A stretch of DNA of 64,000 nt from Quercus robur (lineage: Eukaryota > Streptophyta > Magnoliopsida > Fagales > Fagaceae). The number at the start of each line of letters is the position of its first letter. Positions within the stretch are counted from its first letter, which is position 1. Location of the stretch: assembly GCF_932294415.1 (NCBI RefSeq), contig NC_065541.1, forward strand, positions 31,108,790 through 31,172,789, read 5' to 3'. The position numbers and the translations under genes were made by a program. Below, piece by piece: positions 47,985 to 59,180 of the stretch. The notes below the pieces were generated by a model. It saw nothing but the letters and a program-made list of their open reading frames with translations. It ran no database searches and was not told the DNA's origin.

Positions 47985-48878
47985 ACTAAGCTTATGTAAC
48001 TAAGCCTATCTTTGCAAATGACATTTAGGTCAAATAGTATTTTCTAGTATTTCTACGGGAAATGTATAAGGTACAAATTCTTCTTCCCCAACTTTACAAT
48101 GTATAAGGTGAAAAAAAAAAAAAAAAAAAAACAAACAAACAAACAAACAAACATGTCTTGGTTTAAACAAGTTCAGGTCGATAGAATCTGTCACTCTCAA
48201 ACATAGACCTTAAACAAGTTCATTTTGACACAACCAATCTTCAAAATTTTTCAACACAACTAGAAATTCTGTGCTTGTCTGAATTTCTTTGCAAAATTGC
48301 ATGGAAAAGTCCTTTATGTAGTTTCAAACATATTTCCAGAATGTAAAAACAGAATTAACAGTGTTCATGGTATGAGTAGGCTTGTGTAAAAGAGAAACCG
48401 ATGCTGAAGAACCAACTTAATTAGTCTAGTGGTCGTGGTAAATTGTCGTGATAATGGAGTAGATTTCACATTTATTCCTGTTGCTTAAATAAATGAAAAA
48501 GAACTATAAGGCTTGATTATATTTCTATGGTATTCTTGGGACTAATCCTACCCTTGGATTACAACCTTTTTTTTTTTTCTCAGCAAATTTCATTAGTTAA
48601 ATGCAGCATACAACAACTTGTTAGATTGAACTTTCTCAAAAAAAAAACCTTGTTAGATTGAACATAAATGCCTATAGCATCATCTATCAAATATGCCTGT
48701 AAATTTTCAATCTACGCCAAACAATTTAACCAAATAGAAAGCCATGAAATTATCCAAAAGTAAAATACACTGAGAGCCGCGTATTGACTTAAAAAAGTTA
48801 AGATCAAAGAATCTGCAACTCGCAAGAATTGCTGCGACGTCAATGACGTAAACATGTTTACTCTACATACCATCCGTT
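47985..48878 (+). repeat. Duplicated block copy 2, left part
   Basis: It aligns in order with about 36920-37880 downstream of NUP133 (TTCTAGTATTTCTACGG, AGTGTTCATGGTATG, AAATGAAAAAGAACTATAA, TGCCTGTAAATTTTCAATC). It stops where the LTR array begins and resumes at 51563. Confidence 0.75.
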
Positions 48879-51562
48879 TGTTGAGTCCCAAATAAATTAT
48901 CACCAAAATTATCAATTTAAAATAATAATCACATACAAGAACACAAATATTCACTTGAAAAATCCTTTCTTTTTGAAGGAAAAAACTATCGATCAAACTC
49001 TAAATAATTTCACTATTATCAAATCAATTACAATAATTTTTAAGTTTACGGCTGACTTGAGATCCACCAAATACAATAACAAATCCTCTTGTGTATGTCT
49101 TACCACTAAAAAAAAAATCTTTGCTTTTTCTTTACGAAACACTTTGTGTGTCTCACAGCTAAAGAAAACACTTCCTGTTTTTCTTTGCCCTCATACACAT
49201 TAATTATTTTTCTCGAAGACATAACCAGTTTCTTTGGCACTTTACAACATAAAACAAAACTTCACAATTTCTCATTGATTTGTGTGCTTTACAAAAAAAG
49301 TTGTTGGCAAAACTCAAACATTGTTGTCTCTCCTTGTGTTACCTCTTAAGCGATTTTATTTTTTTATTTTTTTTCATGCTCTATTTTCCCCCTCTTCCCA
49401 AAAAGGACACTCTTGAGCCAAAACCATCAAATTCTTTGTAGCATTGTCTATTTATAAGACTTTTTTCCTATTCCCTCTAGAACAAGGAATATAATACTTT
49501 TTAAATAAGGAATAGACTTTACTTCCAACCAAGAAAGTCTTTTCTTTCATACCAAGGAAACCCAAGTCACAATTGGAATTTGAGGCAATTCCCGAACAAT
49601 CTTCACCTTGACTCAAATTCCATAAACTGTCTTCTTTTCTCTTGGGATAGCTCCACCAAAATCAAGTAGTTTTATTTCCTCTTGGAATAGCTCCACCTTA
49701 ATCAAAGCGAAACCTTCTCTTTCATCTTACTTTACACAAAAAAAGAATCCACTCAATCAACCAAGCTCTGATACTATTTATTGGGTACCAAATAAAATTA
49801 TCACAAAAATTACCAATTTAAAATAACAATCATACACAAGAATACAAATATTTATGTGAAAAACCTTTTCTCATTGAAGGGGAAAATCACGGGATAAATT
49901 TTGAATAATTTAATTATTATCAAATCAATTATAATAATTCTCAAGTTTATGCGTAACTTAAGATCCACCGAATACAATAACAAATTCTCGTGTATGTCTC
50001 ACGCTAAAGAAAAATCTCTTTGTTTTTCTTTACTCTCACACACACTCTCTTTGTGTCTACGGCTGAAGAAAACCTTTCTTGTTTTTCTTTACCCTCACAC
50101 ACATTAATTATTTATCTCAAAAGTGGCACCTTTTTCGTTGGCACTTTGCAACATCAAACAAAACTTTACAAATTCTCCTTGATTTGAGTGCTTCACAAAA
50201 AAAGTTGTTGGCAAAACTCAAACCTTGTTCTCTCTCCTTGTGTTACCTCCCAAGCGAAAATCTTTTTTATTTTTATATTTTATTTTTATTTATTTATTTT
50301 TCTCCCTTTCTTATTTTCATGCTCTATTTTCCCTCTCCCCATAAGAAGTACCCTTGGGCCAAACCATCGAATTCTTTGTAGCATTATCTATTTATAAGAT
50401 TTTTTTCCTATTCCATTTAGAACAAGGAATACAGTACTTCTTTGACATGAATAGGCTTTCCTTCCACACCAAGGAATAGTTTTTCTTCCATACCAAGGAA
50501 ACCCAAATTAAATTTTCCTTCTTCAACTTGGAAACCCAATTGACTTTCCAAATCAAAATTGGAATTTGAGGCAATCTCCCAACTATCTCCACCTTGACCC
50601 AAATTCCATCAATTGTCTTCTTTCCTCTCGGAATAGCTCTACCGAAATTAAGTAGTTTTCTTTCCTCTTGGAATAGCTACACCTTAATCAAAGCAAACCC
50701 TTCTCTTTCATCGTACTTTACATTAAAAATGCATCTACTAAATCAATCAAGCTCTAATACCACTTGTTGGGTACCAAATAAAAGTATCACCAAAATTACC
50801 AAAATTACCAATTCAAAATAATAATAACACACAAGAACATAAATATTTACGTGGAAAACCCTTTTCCTAGAAGGGAAAAATCACGGGACAAGCTCCAAAT
50901 AATTTCACTATTATAAAATCAATTACAATAATTCTCAAGTTTACATCTAACTTGAGATTCACCAAATACAATAACAAATCATTTTGTGTATGTCTCACGG
51001 CTAAAGAAAAATGTCATTGTTTCTCTTTACTCTCATACACACTCTCTTTGTGTCTCACAACTAAAGAAAACCCTTCTTGTTTTTCTTTACTCTCATGCAC
51101 ACTAATTATTTGTCTCAAAGATGGCAACACTTTGTACTCTCCTCTCTAATTTTCTTCTCTTCTTCTTTCTCTTTTCCACGTAGCTCTTCTTGGTTATCTC
51201 TCTCCATGCGGCACCTCTTTATTTGACACTTTGCAATATCAATCAGAGCTTCACAAATTCTCCTTGATTTTTTTTCTCTCTCTCTCTTGGTTTCACGCTT
51301 TATTTTCCCCCTCCCTATAGGGAGGACCCTTGAGCCAAAACTATCAAATTCTTTGAAGCATTGTTTATTTATAAGATTCTTTTTCTATTCACTTTAGAAC
51401 AAGGAATAAATTACTTCTTTAACAAGGAATAGATTTTCCTTCCACATCAAGGAATAGTCTTTCCTTCCACACCAAGGAAAACTAAATTAATTTTTTCTTC
51501 AATTAAAAAACCCAATTGACTTTCCAAAAGTCATAATTAGAATTTGAGGCAATATCCCAACA
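48879..51562 (-). mobile_element. Tandem non-autonomous LTR element: three LTRs, two internals
   Basis: On the minus strand the layout is LTR (51562-50765), internal (50764-50585), LTR (50584-49779), internal (49778-49599), LTR (49598-48879). LTR ends are TGTTGGG...CCCAACA, slightly decayed in the middle and distal copies. Both internals are 180 bp, each starting at the LTR with a primer-binding site complementary to initiator Met tRNA (TGGTATCAGAGCTTG, with one or two changes) and ending in a purine-rich GGTGGAGAT-type stretch. There are no coding domains. Flanks CCGTT and TTGTT fit a decayed target duplication. The insertion interrupts duplicated block copy 2. The short internals suggest a TRIM-like element with unusually long LTRs (720-806 bp). 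Confidence 0.75.
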
Positions 51563-51720
51563 TTGTTATTCTTCTTGCTTTGATAAAACAACTTTTCCCA
51601 ATGCTGAACAACCAAGCTAAGCGTATACACCTCAACAAGTGGCATAATACTAATGGCCTTTCACCATTTGCCACAAGAACAAGTGGATCCAACCTTCTCA
51701 GTTAACATTTAGAGTACAAC
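51563..51720 (+). repeat. Duplicated block copy 2, right part
   Basis: It continues the alignment with about 37885-38030 (TTCTTGCTTTGATAAAACAA, then CAACAAGTGGCATAAT, then GCCACAAGAACAAGTGG), showing that the LTR array is a clean insertion. Confidence 0.6.
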
Positions 51721-52107
51721 TTCTTTCAGTTGAATGGGACCACGAGACTAAGCAGGTTTTGAATGTCTTTGCCTGGAAATTACTAAATTACATTGTTTAC
51801 CCTTAGAGTTTAGATATATTTTTATTTTAATTATTTAAGTTTAAAATTTTTCATTTTGATGCACTTAACAGTAATGATAGAGAAAGCTTATGGTCTACAT
51901 CTAACTTTATTTTTAATGCTTTGGATCTTATTGTTATTATTATTTTTCTTTTAATTGGGTTAAAGGAATCTGATCTAAATGGTTAGTCCATGCGATAACC
52001 AATGTTCCTTTGATGCCAATACTGTTTTATGTGTAATAATCTTTCTTCCTTTCCTTTGTCAGGGATGCTTGGAAGAAAGATTTTTTTTATTAAAAAAAAA
52101 AAAAAAA
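51721..52107. other. Intergenic stretch between block copies
   Basis: No gene or repeat was recognised apart from T and A runs at 52081-52108. Confidence 0.4.
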
Positions 52108-52298
52108 ATCCTTGACAGTTTGTTTCATTATTGACAGATCATATAATGAAGGACAATTAAATGACAGCTTGAGTTTATATTTATGGTAGTGTTTCACTGT
52201 TTTTTTATTTTATACCTGTGTGTATTTTTTATTATGGGCTGCACCACTAGATTATCTGATTACGGAAGTTGCTCAAGCAAATACATCCAGAACTAGTA
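52108..52298 (+). repeat. Duplicated block copy 3, left part
   Basis: It matches 36650-36760 (CTTGACAGTTTGTTTCATTATTGACAGATC-like, then CACTAGATTA and GTTGCTCAAGCAAATAC). It is cut by the Tat element and continues at 62162. Confidence 0.7.
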
Positions 52299-52852
52299 TG
52301 ATGAATATCGACATAAAGGTCGTCTAGATGAAAGACGAGCTTAGCCATGTTCGTGACAAAAATAGGGAACAAGATTCCGTCAACATACGTCACCTTCATG
52401 GACGAAGCAGACCACCACTCATTAAAGAATGGATAAATGCCCATAGGACAGCTGTGAACCAATAATTGCGCCGGAGTAGTTACCAGTGTAGTGATTGTCC
52501 AATGGCTATCCGTTACACCATTAAGGAAATCATCAGTGTCAATCAATGCTACGTTACTCTCAAGAGAAAAATGTCTGGAAGCAACATTAACAGACATAAC
52601 TACGCCCATCCATAACAAGCTATCAAAGGGAAAGAATAACTCAGGTAAAAGGCATGTTAAAAAATTCTAGATATTGACTCGCAACATTTTTCCATTAGAA
52701 GTGAATTTTGCTAACTCAAGCATTGGAGTATTCTCAATCGGCCCCACGCCGAGAAGACCTCCATTACTTTCTTTTCTTAACAACAGGTACTAAAGATCGT
52801 CCATTGGCATTGACGAGGAACATACTGACGAGGTCAATTTTCGGCTTCATCA
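52299..52852 (+). repeat. 5' LTR of the Tat element
   Basis: It starts TGATGAATATCG and ends GGCTTCATCA, followed three bases later by the primer-binding site. Equal in length to the 3' LTR. Confidence 0.93.
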
Positions 52853-52855
52853 GTT

Positions 52856-52873
52856 TGGCGCCGTCTGTGGGAA
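52856..52873 (+). promoter_or_regulatory. Primer-binding site of the Tat element
   Basis: It reads TGGCGCCGTCTGTGGG. The first nine or so bases fit the 3' end of a tRNA ending ...GGCGCCA, such as tRNA-Asp. The exact tRNA is not settled. Confidence 0.75.
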
Positions 52874-52937
52874 ACGTGTAACGAGTTGATTCTCACTCGA
52901 ACCATTGTGCTCCTACTGATAAAGTTCCTGTCTCCAG

Positions 52938-54229
52938 ATGGACAACGCAGCAACAACACCTTTAGATCTTATGGTGATGGCCCAACAGATCCAGACCTTA
53001 ACAGCGATTGCAAGAGCTAATGAGACAAAATGAAGAATTGAAGCAATGAGCCCGTCCAGAGGGCAGTAACACTTCGCATCATTGGCGGAGTCGTAGCAGG
53101 CATGATGAGGAAGCTAGCAGCCCTGGGAATAGCAAGGGAAAAGATACGACAGAGTACACTGGACAGTCTGCACCTGACAATGACCATTTGATGAAGAATC
53201 TACAGAAGGAGCTCGATGAAGTGAAAAATGCCATGAAGGGAAAGACAGCAATGAACCTGGATGGCATGCTTAAACGGACAGATTTGCTCTTTACAGCTAG
53301 TGTTTTGGAGTGCCCCTTGCCTCCAAAATTTCGTCTACCACAACTAGAATTCTACCATAGCACGAAAGACCCCCTCGACCATATAGGGACCTTCAAGACC
53401 ATTTTGAACCTACAGCAGACCCCAGACGAAGTTATCTGTAGGTCCTTCCCTGCCACCCTCAAAGGGGCTGCAAGGGTCTGGTTTAGCAAGTTGCCAACGT
53501 CTTCTATAACAAATTTTGAACAGCTTAGTGACTCGTTCGTCCGTCATTTCATTCGTCACAAGAGGCCAACCTCTTTCTTGTTAACAGTAAGGCAGCAGGA
53601 AAGGGAGAGCTTGAGGGATTATGTGGAGCGATTTAATAAGGCAGTATTGGAGATTAACGAAGCAGATGATCAAGTCATCATGACAACCTTCCAGGCAGGG
53701 CTTAACAACCCTGACCTCATCTTTTTGCTAGGAAAGACGCCCTCAACCTCCATGACGGACCTGCTGTTCAAAGCCCAGAAGTATATGAATGGGGAGGACG
53801 GCCTTACGGCCAAGGGGCTAATGGGAAAACGGAAAAAGGAGGAGACTGGGGAGTCCCATGGTAAAAAGAAGGATCGTAAGGATTTGTACGCAAAGGCTAA
53901 GACCAACAAGAGTAGTCCTGATGCCCCGAAGAAAAAGATGAATTTGACCCCGTTAGTTATGCCTGTGGAAAAAATCCTAATGCATAAAGGATGAACCGGG
54001 GTTGAAATGGCCCAAGCCGTTGAGCACGTCCTTAAGGAAGTGCGACCCAAAGAAGTACTCCAGTTTTCATAAGGATCACGACCATTATACTGATGAGTGC
54101 CGTGATTTGAAAGAGCAGATAGAGAAGCTGATCCAACGGGGAAAACTCCAAAAGTTCATCAAAAGGGATCACCAATCTCGATCAAAGGCTGAAGATAAAC
54201 CTCATGATGATGCCAAGGATGATGGATAA
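52938..54229 (+). pseudogene. Decayed gag of the Tat element
   Basis: A start ATG at 52938 opens a short frame that stops after about 30 codons. The main body is open in another frame (53188-53994), with capsid-like FRLPQLEFYHSTKDPLDHI, KGAARVWFSKLP and VRHFIRHKRPTSFLLTVRQ. A third segment (54002-54229) holds a knuckle-like H...H...C motif ([17 protein letters not shown]) whose first Cys is Ser. At least two frameshifts and a stop separate the parts. Confidence 0.85.
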
Positions 54230-54247
54230 GACCATCCAAAGTAAGCT

Positions 54248-54730
54248 GTGGGAGAGATACAGATGATAGCAGGAGGACCTGTATCGAGAGGGTTGTACAA
54301 GTCTTTGAAGAAGATGTATTACCGGCAGATCAATAGTGTCCATATCAAATATCCGCCCCTAAAGTACCGACGGCCCGAGAATGACGACATCACGTTTTTT
54401 GAACGAGATTTGAGTGGGATTAAGCAACCCCATGATGACCCACTCGTCATTACATTGGGGATAGAAGGATTTGCCATAAGGAGAGTGTTAGTCGACAACG
54501 GAAGCTTCACGGACATAATGTACATGACAACCTATCAACAGTTGAGGGTGGATCCTAAAAAAATTAGGCCCTTTAATTCTCCACTGTTCAGTTTCAACAG
54601 AGATAAGATTTACCCAAAAGGGATTGTCACATTGTGTGTCACGGTTGGGACACACCCGGAACAAGTAACAATCCAAGTCGATTTCTTGATCATTGATTGC
54701 CCATCGTCCTACAATGTCATCTTGGGATGA
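54248..54730 (+). pseudogene. Protease region of Tat pol
   Basis: The retropepsin active-site stretch is seen as [16 protein letters not shown] (about residues 77-92 of this segment), with [16 protein letters not shown] at its end. The catalytic Asp is kept, but the usual D-S/T-G is D-N-G, as is common in Tat elements. Stops separate it from gag. Confidence 0.8.
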
Positions 54731-54886
54731 CCTACTCTGAACAGACTCAAGGCTGTAACGTTGACTTATTGTTTAAAAATGAAGTTTCCAACTCCAAATG
54801 GGGTAGGTCAAATATTTGGAGATTAGCTTTTAGCCAAGGAATGTTATCAAGCAGTACTGGCTTCAAGAGAAAACCACACATGGGTA

Positions 54887-55816
54887 GTGGAAGAAGAACC
54901 AAATGAGTCATCCCAAGAGCTGGAGGAGGTGAACCTAGTAGAAGGGGACATGACCAAAGTAACAAAAGTAGGGACAGGACTTGATCCCGTCTTAAAGAGC
55001 AAGATTGTGGAGTTCCTCAAGCAAAACCTAGATGTCTTCGCCTGGACTCACGAAGATATGCCGGGGATAGACTATGAAGTGATAGAGCATAAGTTAAATG
55101 TTGACCCCACCAAGAAGCCCGTCCAGCAGAAACAACGAGTTTTCGCTTCTGAAAGGAACAAGGCTGTTATGGAAAAGGTAGAAAAGCTTTTGGCTTCTAG
55201 ATTCATCCAGGAAGTTTATTATCTCGAGTGGTTGGCCAATGTCGTCATGGTTAAGAAGTCCAACGGAAAATGGTGCATGTGTGTAGATTTTACAGACCTC
55301 AATTGCGCCTACCCTAAGGATAGTTTCCCACTTCCCAGGATCGATCAGTTGGTGGATTCAACAGTTGGCCATGAGTTGTTGACGTTCATGGATGCCTTCT
55401 CAAGCTATAACCAGATCCGCATGAACAAGGAGGACCAAGAGAAGACTGCATTTGTCACTAGTCAGGGACTATACTGCTATAGAGTCACATCGTTTGGCCT
55501 GAAGAATGCAGGAGCCACTTACCAGAGATTGGTAAACCAGATGTTCTGTAGATAGATTGGAAGGAACATGGAGGTTTATGTAGACGACATGCTCGTGAAG
55601 AGCAAGAGAGCAGAGATACATCTGGACAACCTCAAGGAGACTTCTGATACACTAAGGAAGTATCAAATGAGGTTGAACCCAGTGAAGTGTGTGTTTGGAG
55701 TTTCGTCTGGCAAGTTTTTAGGGTTCATGGTCTCGCAGCAGGGTATAGAGGCTAACCCTAAGAATGTTAAAGCCATACTGGATATGACGTCCCCAAGGAG
55801 TGTGAAAGAAGTTTAG
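54887..55816 (+). pseudogene. Reverse transcriptase region of Tat pol
   Basis: RT motifs in order are ANVVMVKKSNGKWCMCVDFT, DSFPLPRIDQLVD, LLTFMDAFSSYNQIRMN, KTAFVTSQGLYCYRVTSFGL and the catalytic YVDDM box (about 55576-55590). An in-frame TAG at 55553-55555 lies just before the catalytic box and another at 55814-55816 ends the connection. Without readthrough no active enzyme is expected. Confidence 0.9.
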
Positions 55817-56730
55817 AGACTGATGGGGTGCATAGCAGCCTTAAACTGGTTTGTGTCCAGAGCCACAGACAAAAGCCTCCCGTTCTTCAAAACATTGAAG
55901 TAGGCTTTCCAGTGGACCAATGAGTGCGAAGTCGCTTTCCAAGCACTCCAGGATTACTTGTCCAGATCGCCATTGCTGAGTCCGTCCATCAAAGGGGAGG
56001 ATTTGTTTTTATACTTGGCCGTCTCTTAGAAAGCGGTAAGCTTGACGTTGATCCAAGAAGAACTCTAGATTCAAAGGCCAGTCTACTACACGAGCCAAGC
56101 TTTCTAGGGTGCGGAAGCAAGATACCCAAGGATAGAAAAGTTGGTTTTGCCTTGATCATCGCATCAACGAAGCTCCATCCCTACTTCCAGGCACACACGA
56201 TATTGGTCATGATGGACCAACCACTGCGAAAGGTTATGGGTAGGCCAGACGCAGCAGGAAGAATGGTATAATGGGCAGTAGAATTGAGCCAGTTTGACGT
56301 TGATTACAGGCCTAGGACAACAATCAAGGCCTAAGCACTGGCCGACTTTGTTACTGAATTCACTACAGCCGAGCAAGATCTAGAAACAGATTATTGGATG
56401 ATGTACACAGACGGGTCAGCGGCATTTGGCATGGGTGGAGTAGGAGTGATTCTCTCCTCCCCAGAGAAGGACATCCTCAAGTACAGAGTTTAGCTTCAGT
56501 TCCCAGCGACGAATAATGAAGTGGAGTATGAAGCAGTGTTGATGGGCCTGCGGGTGGCAAAGGCCCTAGGAGTGAGAAACTTGAAGTTGAACTCTGATTC
56601 AAAACTTGTGACCGGGCAGATGAACAATGAGTATGAGGCTAAGGAAGATAGGATGAAGAGGTACTTAGCACTGACTAATCAGTTAATTTCTCACTTTGAT
56701 GATGTCAAGATTACTTAGGTACCCCGAGAA
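55817..56730 (+). pseudogene. RNase H and second (archaeal-type) RNase H of Tat pol
   Basis: The first RNase H is decayed, with TAG at 55901 and frameshifts. The second begins MMYTDGSAAFGMGGVGVIL (about 56398), continues NNEVEYEAVLMGLRVAKALG and LKLNSDSKLVTGQMNNEYEA, and thus keeps the D...E...D residues. Premature stops occur at 56332, 56491 and 56716. Confidence 0.85.
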
Positions 56731-56754
56731 GAAAATTCTGAAGCAGACGAGGTT

Positions 56755-58105
56755 GCTAGATTGGCGTCATTAGAGTCCAGCAAAAGACGACCTGGTTTGC
56801 TCATGGAGGTCCAATATCTTCCAAGCATTGAGGGGATTGAAGTGGATTATGTATGGTCAGGAGAAAGCTGGATGGACCTAATAATCACCTACATCAAGAC
56901 TGGCAATCTTTCGTCAGATCCAACCGAAGTAAGAAAAGTCAAAGTCAGGTCATCCAGATATACGATCTTAAATGACAAGCTCTACAAAAGGGGATTCTCT
57001 CAACCCTACCTGAAGTGCCTCGATCCAGGGGATGCTGAATATGTTTTAAGGGAGATCCATGAAGGAGTATGTGGAAATCATTCTAGACCACATTCACTTG
57101 TTGGACAGGTTGTTCGTGCAGGGTACTTCTGGCCAACAATGCAAAAAGATGTAGCTCAAGTTGTCCACAAGCGTGACAAATGCCAACGATTCAGGAATGT
57201 GCAACATGTCCCAGCGAAGCATTTGACAAACATAACCTCACCTTGGCCATTCTCCACATAGGGAATAGACATAATGGGTCCCCTACCCCGTGGTAAGAAG
57301 CAGGTAAAATTCCTAATCATCGCTATTGATTATTTCACGAAGTGGATGGAAACAAAACCTCTTGCAGTCATAACAGAGGCCAAGATACAACACTTTGTGT
57401 GGAGGAATCTTGTTTGCCGATTTGGGATTCCACGGATCATTATCTCCGACAATGGATGACAATTCGACAATCGAAAGTTCAGGGATTTCTACAAGGAATT
57501 GCGAATAAGGAACCACTATTCTTCACCTGGTCACCCACAGGCCAATGGCCAGACAGAGGTCACAAATCGGACTTTACTCAAGCTGATCAAAACCCGACTT
57601 TAGGGGGCAAAGGAGGCAAGGCCTGACGAGCTCCCAAGAGTGCTATGGGCTTACAAAACGACAGTGAGAACCCTAACAGGTGGAACACCATTCAAAATGG
57701 CGTTTGGGACAGAAGCAGTAGTTCCTGTTGGAGATTGGTGTATCGAGCATTAGGAAGGTATGGTACGATGAGCAAAGCAGTGACGAGGGCCTTAAGCTAG
57801 CCCTAGACTGTTTACATGAAGTCAGAGACAATGCAGCCCAAAGAATGGTCCTATACCTGGAGAGGATGACGAGGTATTACAACCAGAGGGTTAAGCTGAA
57901 GTGCTTCAATCTTGGAGATATGGTTCTGTGAAAGGTCTCACAAGCCACCAAAGATCCGAATGAAGGGAAACTAGGCCCCAACTGGGAAGGCCCATACAAG
58001 GTCATCCGTCATTCAAGGAGGGGAAGCTACTACCTGGAAGACACAAAGGGCAAGCTTTTACCTCGTCCATGGAATGCAGAACATCTTAAGAAGTATTATC
58101 AGTAA
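56755..58105 (+). pseudogene. Integrase region of Tat pol
   Basis: A zinc-binding HHCC region (IHEGVCGNHSRPHSLVGQV...KCQRF) has the first Cys replaced by Arg. The catalytic core follows: GIDIMGPLPRG, IISDNG and QANGQTEVTNRTL supply the D, D and E. The C-terminal module ends GPYKVIRHSRRGSYYLED and LPRPWNAEHLKKYY, with TAA at 58103-58105. In-frame stops occur at 57259, 57457 and 57929, and frameshifts near 57460 and 57735. Confidence 0.88.
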
Positions 58106-58383
58106 GGGAACAAAGCCTTAGCTCTAATAAGTTTCAGAGTTTGGAACATCTTGTTTATTTACTCACAGATAAGCGAGACGTCAATTTCCATTATGCATTT
58201 GTTTCATTTCCCATTCAGTACTTTATCTTTAGCACTTTTTGTGTTTTCATAAGTTTATATCCTTGTAATCCCTTTTTATAAGCAAGGATGAATAAAACAG
58301 GCCAAGCATCTGCAGAGCCATTTCTTTTCAAATGATTGAAACATCAAACATTCCATGGTGGAAAAACTCCTTTAAACTAAATC

Positions 58384-58883
58384 AGGATAAAAATCTCGTC
58401 AATACGAATGACGAGATTAAAATCCAACCTAAGTGATAAAAACTATAAGTTTAAATCACAGGGATAAAAATCTCGTCAATACGAATGACGGGATTAAAAT
58501 CTAACATAAGTGATAAAAACTAGAAGTTTAAATCACAAGGATAAAAGTCTTGTCAATATTATTGACCAGATTAAAGTCCAACATAAGTGATAAAAACTAT
58601 AAGTTTAAATCACAAGGAAAAAGTCTCGTCAATATTAATGACGAGATTAAAGTTCAACAGAAGTGATAAAAACTGTAAGTTTAAATCACAAGGGTAAGAA
58701 TCTCACCAACATGGATGACGAGATTAAAATCCAACAGAGGTGATAAAAACTAAGTTTAAATCACAAGGATAAGGATCCCGTCAATATGAATGACGAGATT
58801 AAAGTCCAAAACAAACAATAAGAATGCTAAGTCCAAAACGCAAGGGCAAATACTCCGTCAACACAAATGACGGGACCAAGAAC
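58384..58883 (+). repeat. 77-bp tandem repeat after Tat pol
   Basis: About 6.5 copies carry AATCTCGTCAATACGAATGA and GTGATAAAAACTATAAGTTT. The period is about 77 bp, and copies diverge toward the right. Tandem arrays between pol and the 3' LTR are common in Tat/Ogre elements. Confidence 0.85.
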
Positions 58884-59180
58884 TAGAGACTAGGAAGTGA
58901 TGGGATCATACTCAATTTATGAAGGGCATCAAAAACATCACCAATAGGATCACAAAGACGAAAGATTCAACAAGTAAAGTTATAGCATATAGTCATCTAA
59001 GCAAGGTAATAAGCAGTCTGTTAGACGACTCCAAAACTAAGGAGAAACCCGTCATTTTAAAAAGAAAAGGGGGCCTCAAAACGGGAGCAACCAATGTTTG
59101 TTAAAAAGAAAATAAACCCCAAAATACAAAAGGGGGAACCCATTGTTCTCAAAAGAAGAAGGAAAAAGAGGATAGAGAAA
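58884..59180. other. Spacer between tandem repeat and antisense frames
   Basis: A-rich and lacking a supported gene. The 61-codon plus frame at 58919-59104 has no domain. Confidence 0.4.

Noticed and set aside
48879..51562. CRISPR-like or gene-like interpretation of the three-fold repeat
   Set aside because: Units of about 800 bp with TG...CA ends and primer-binding sites are LTRs; the short frames inside them (to about 100 codons) carry no domain.
54887..58105. Functional retrotransposon polyprotein
   Set aside because: Nine or more premature stops and several frameshifts.
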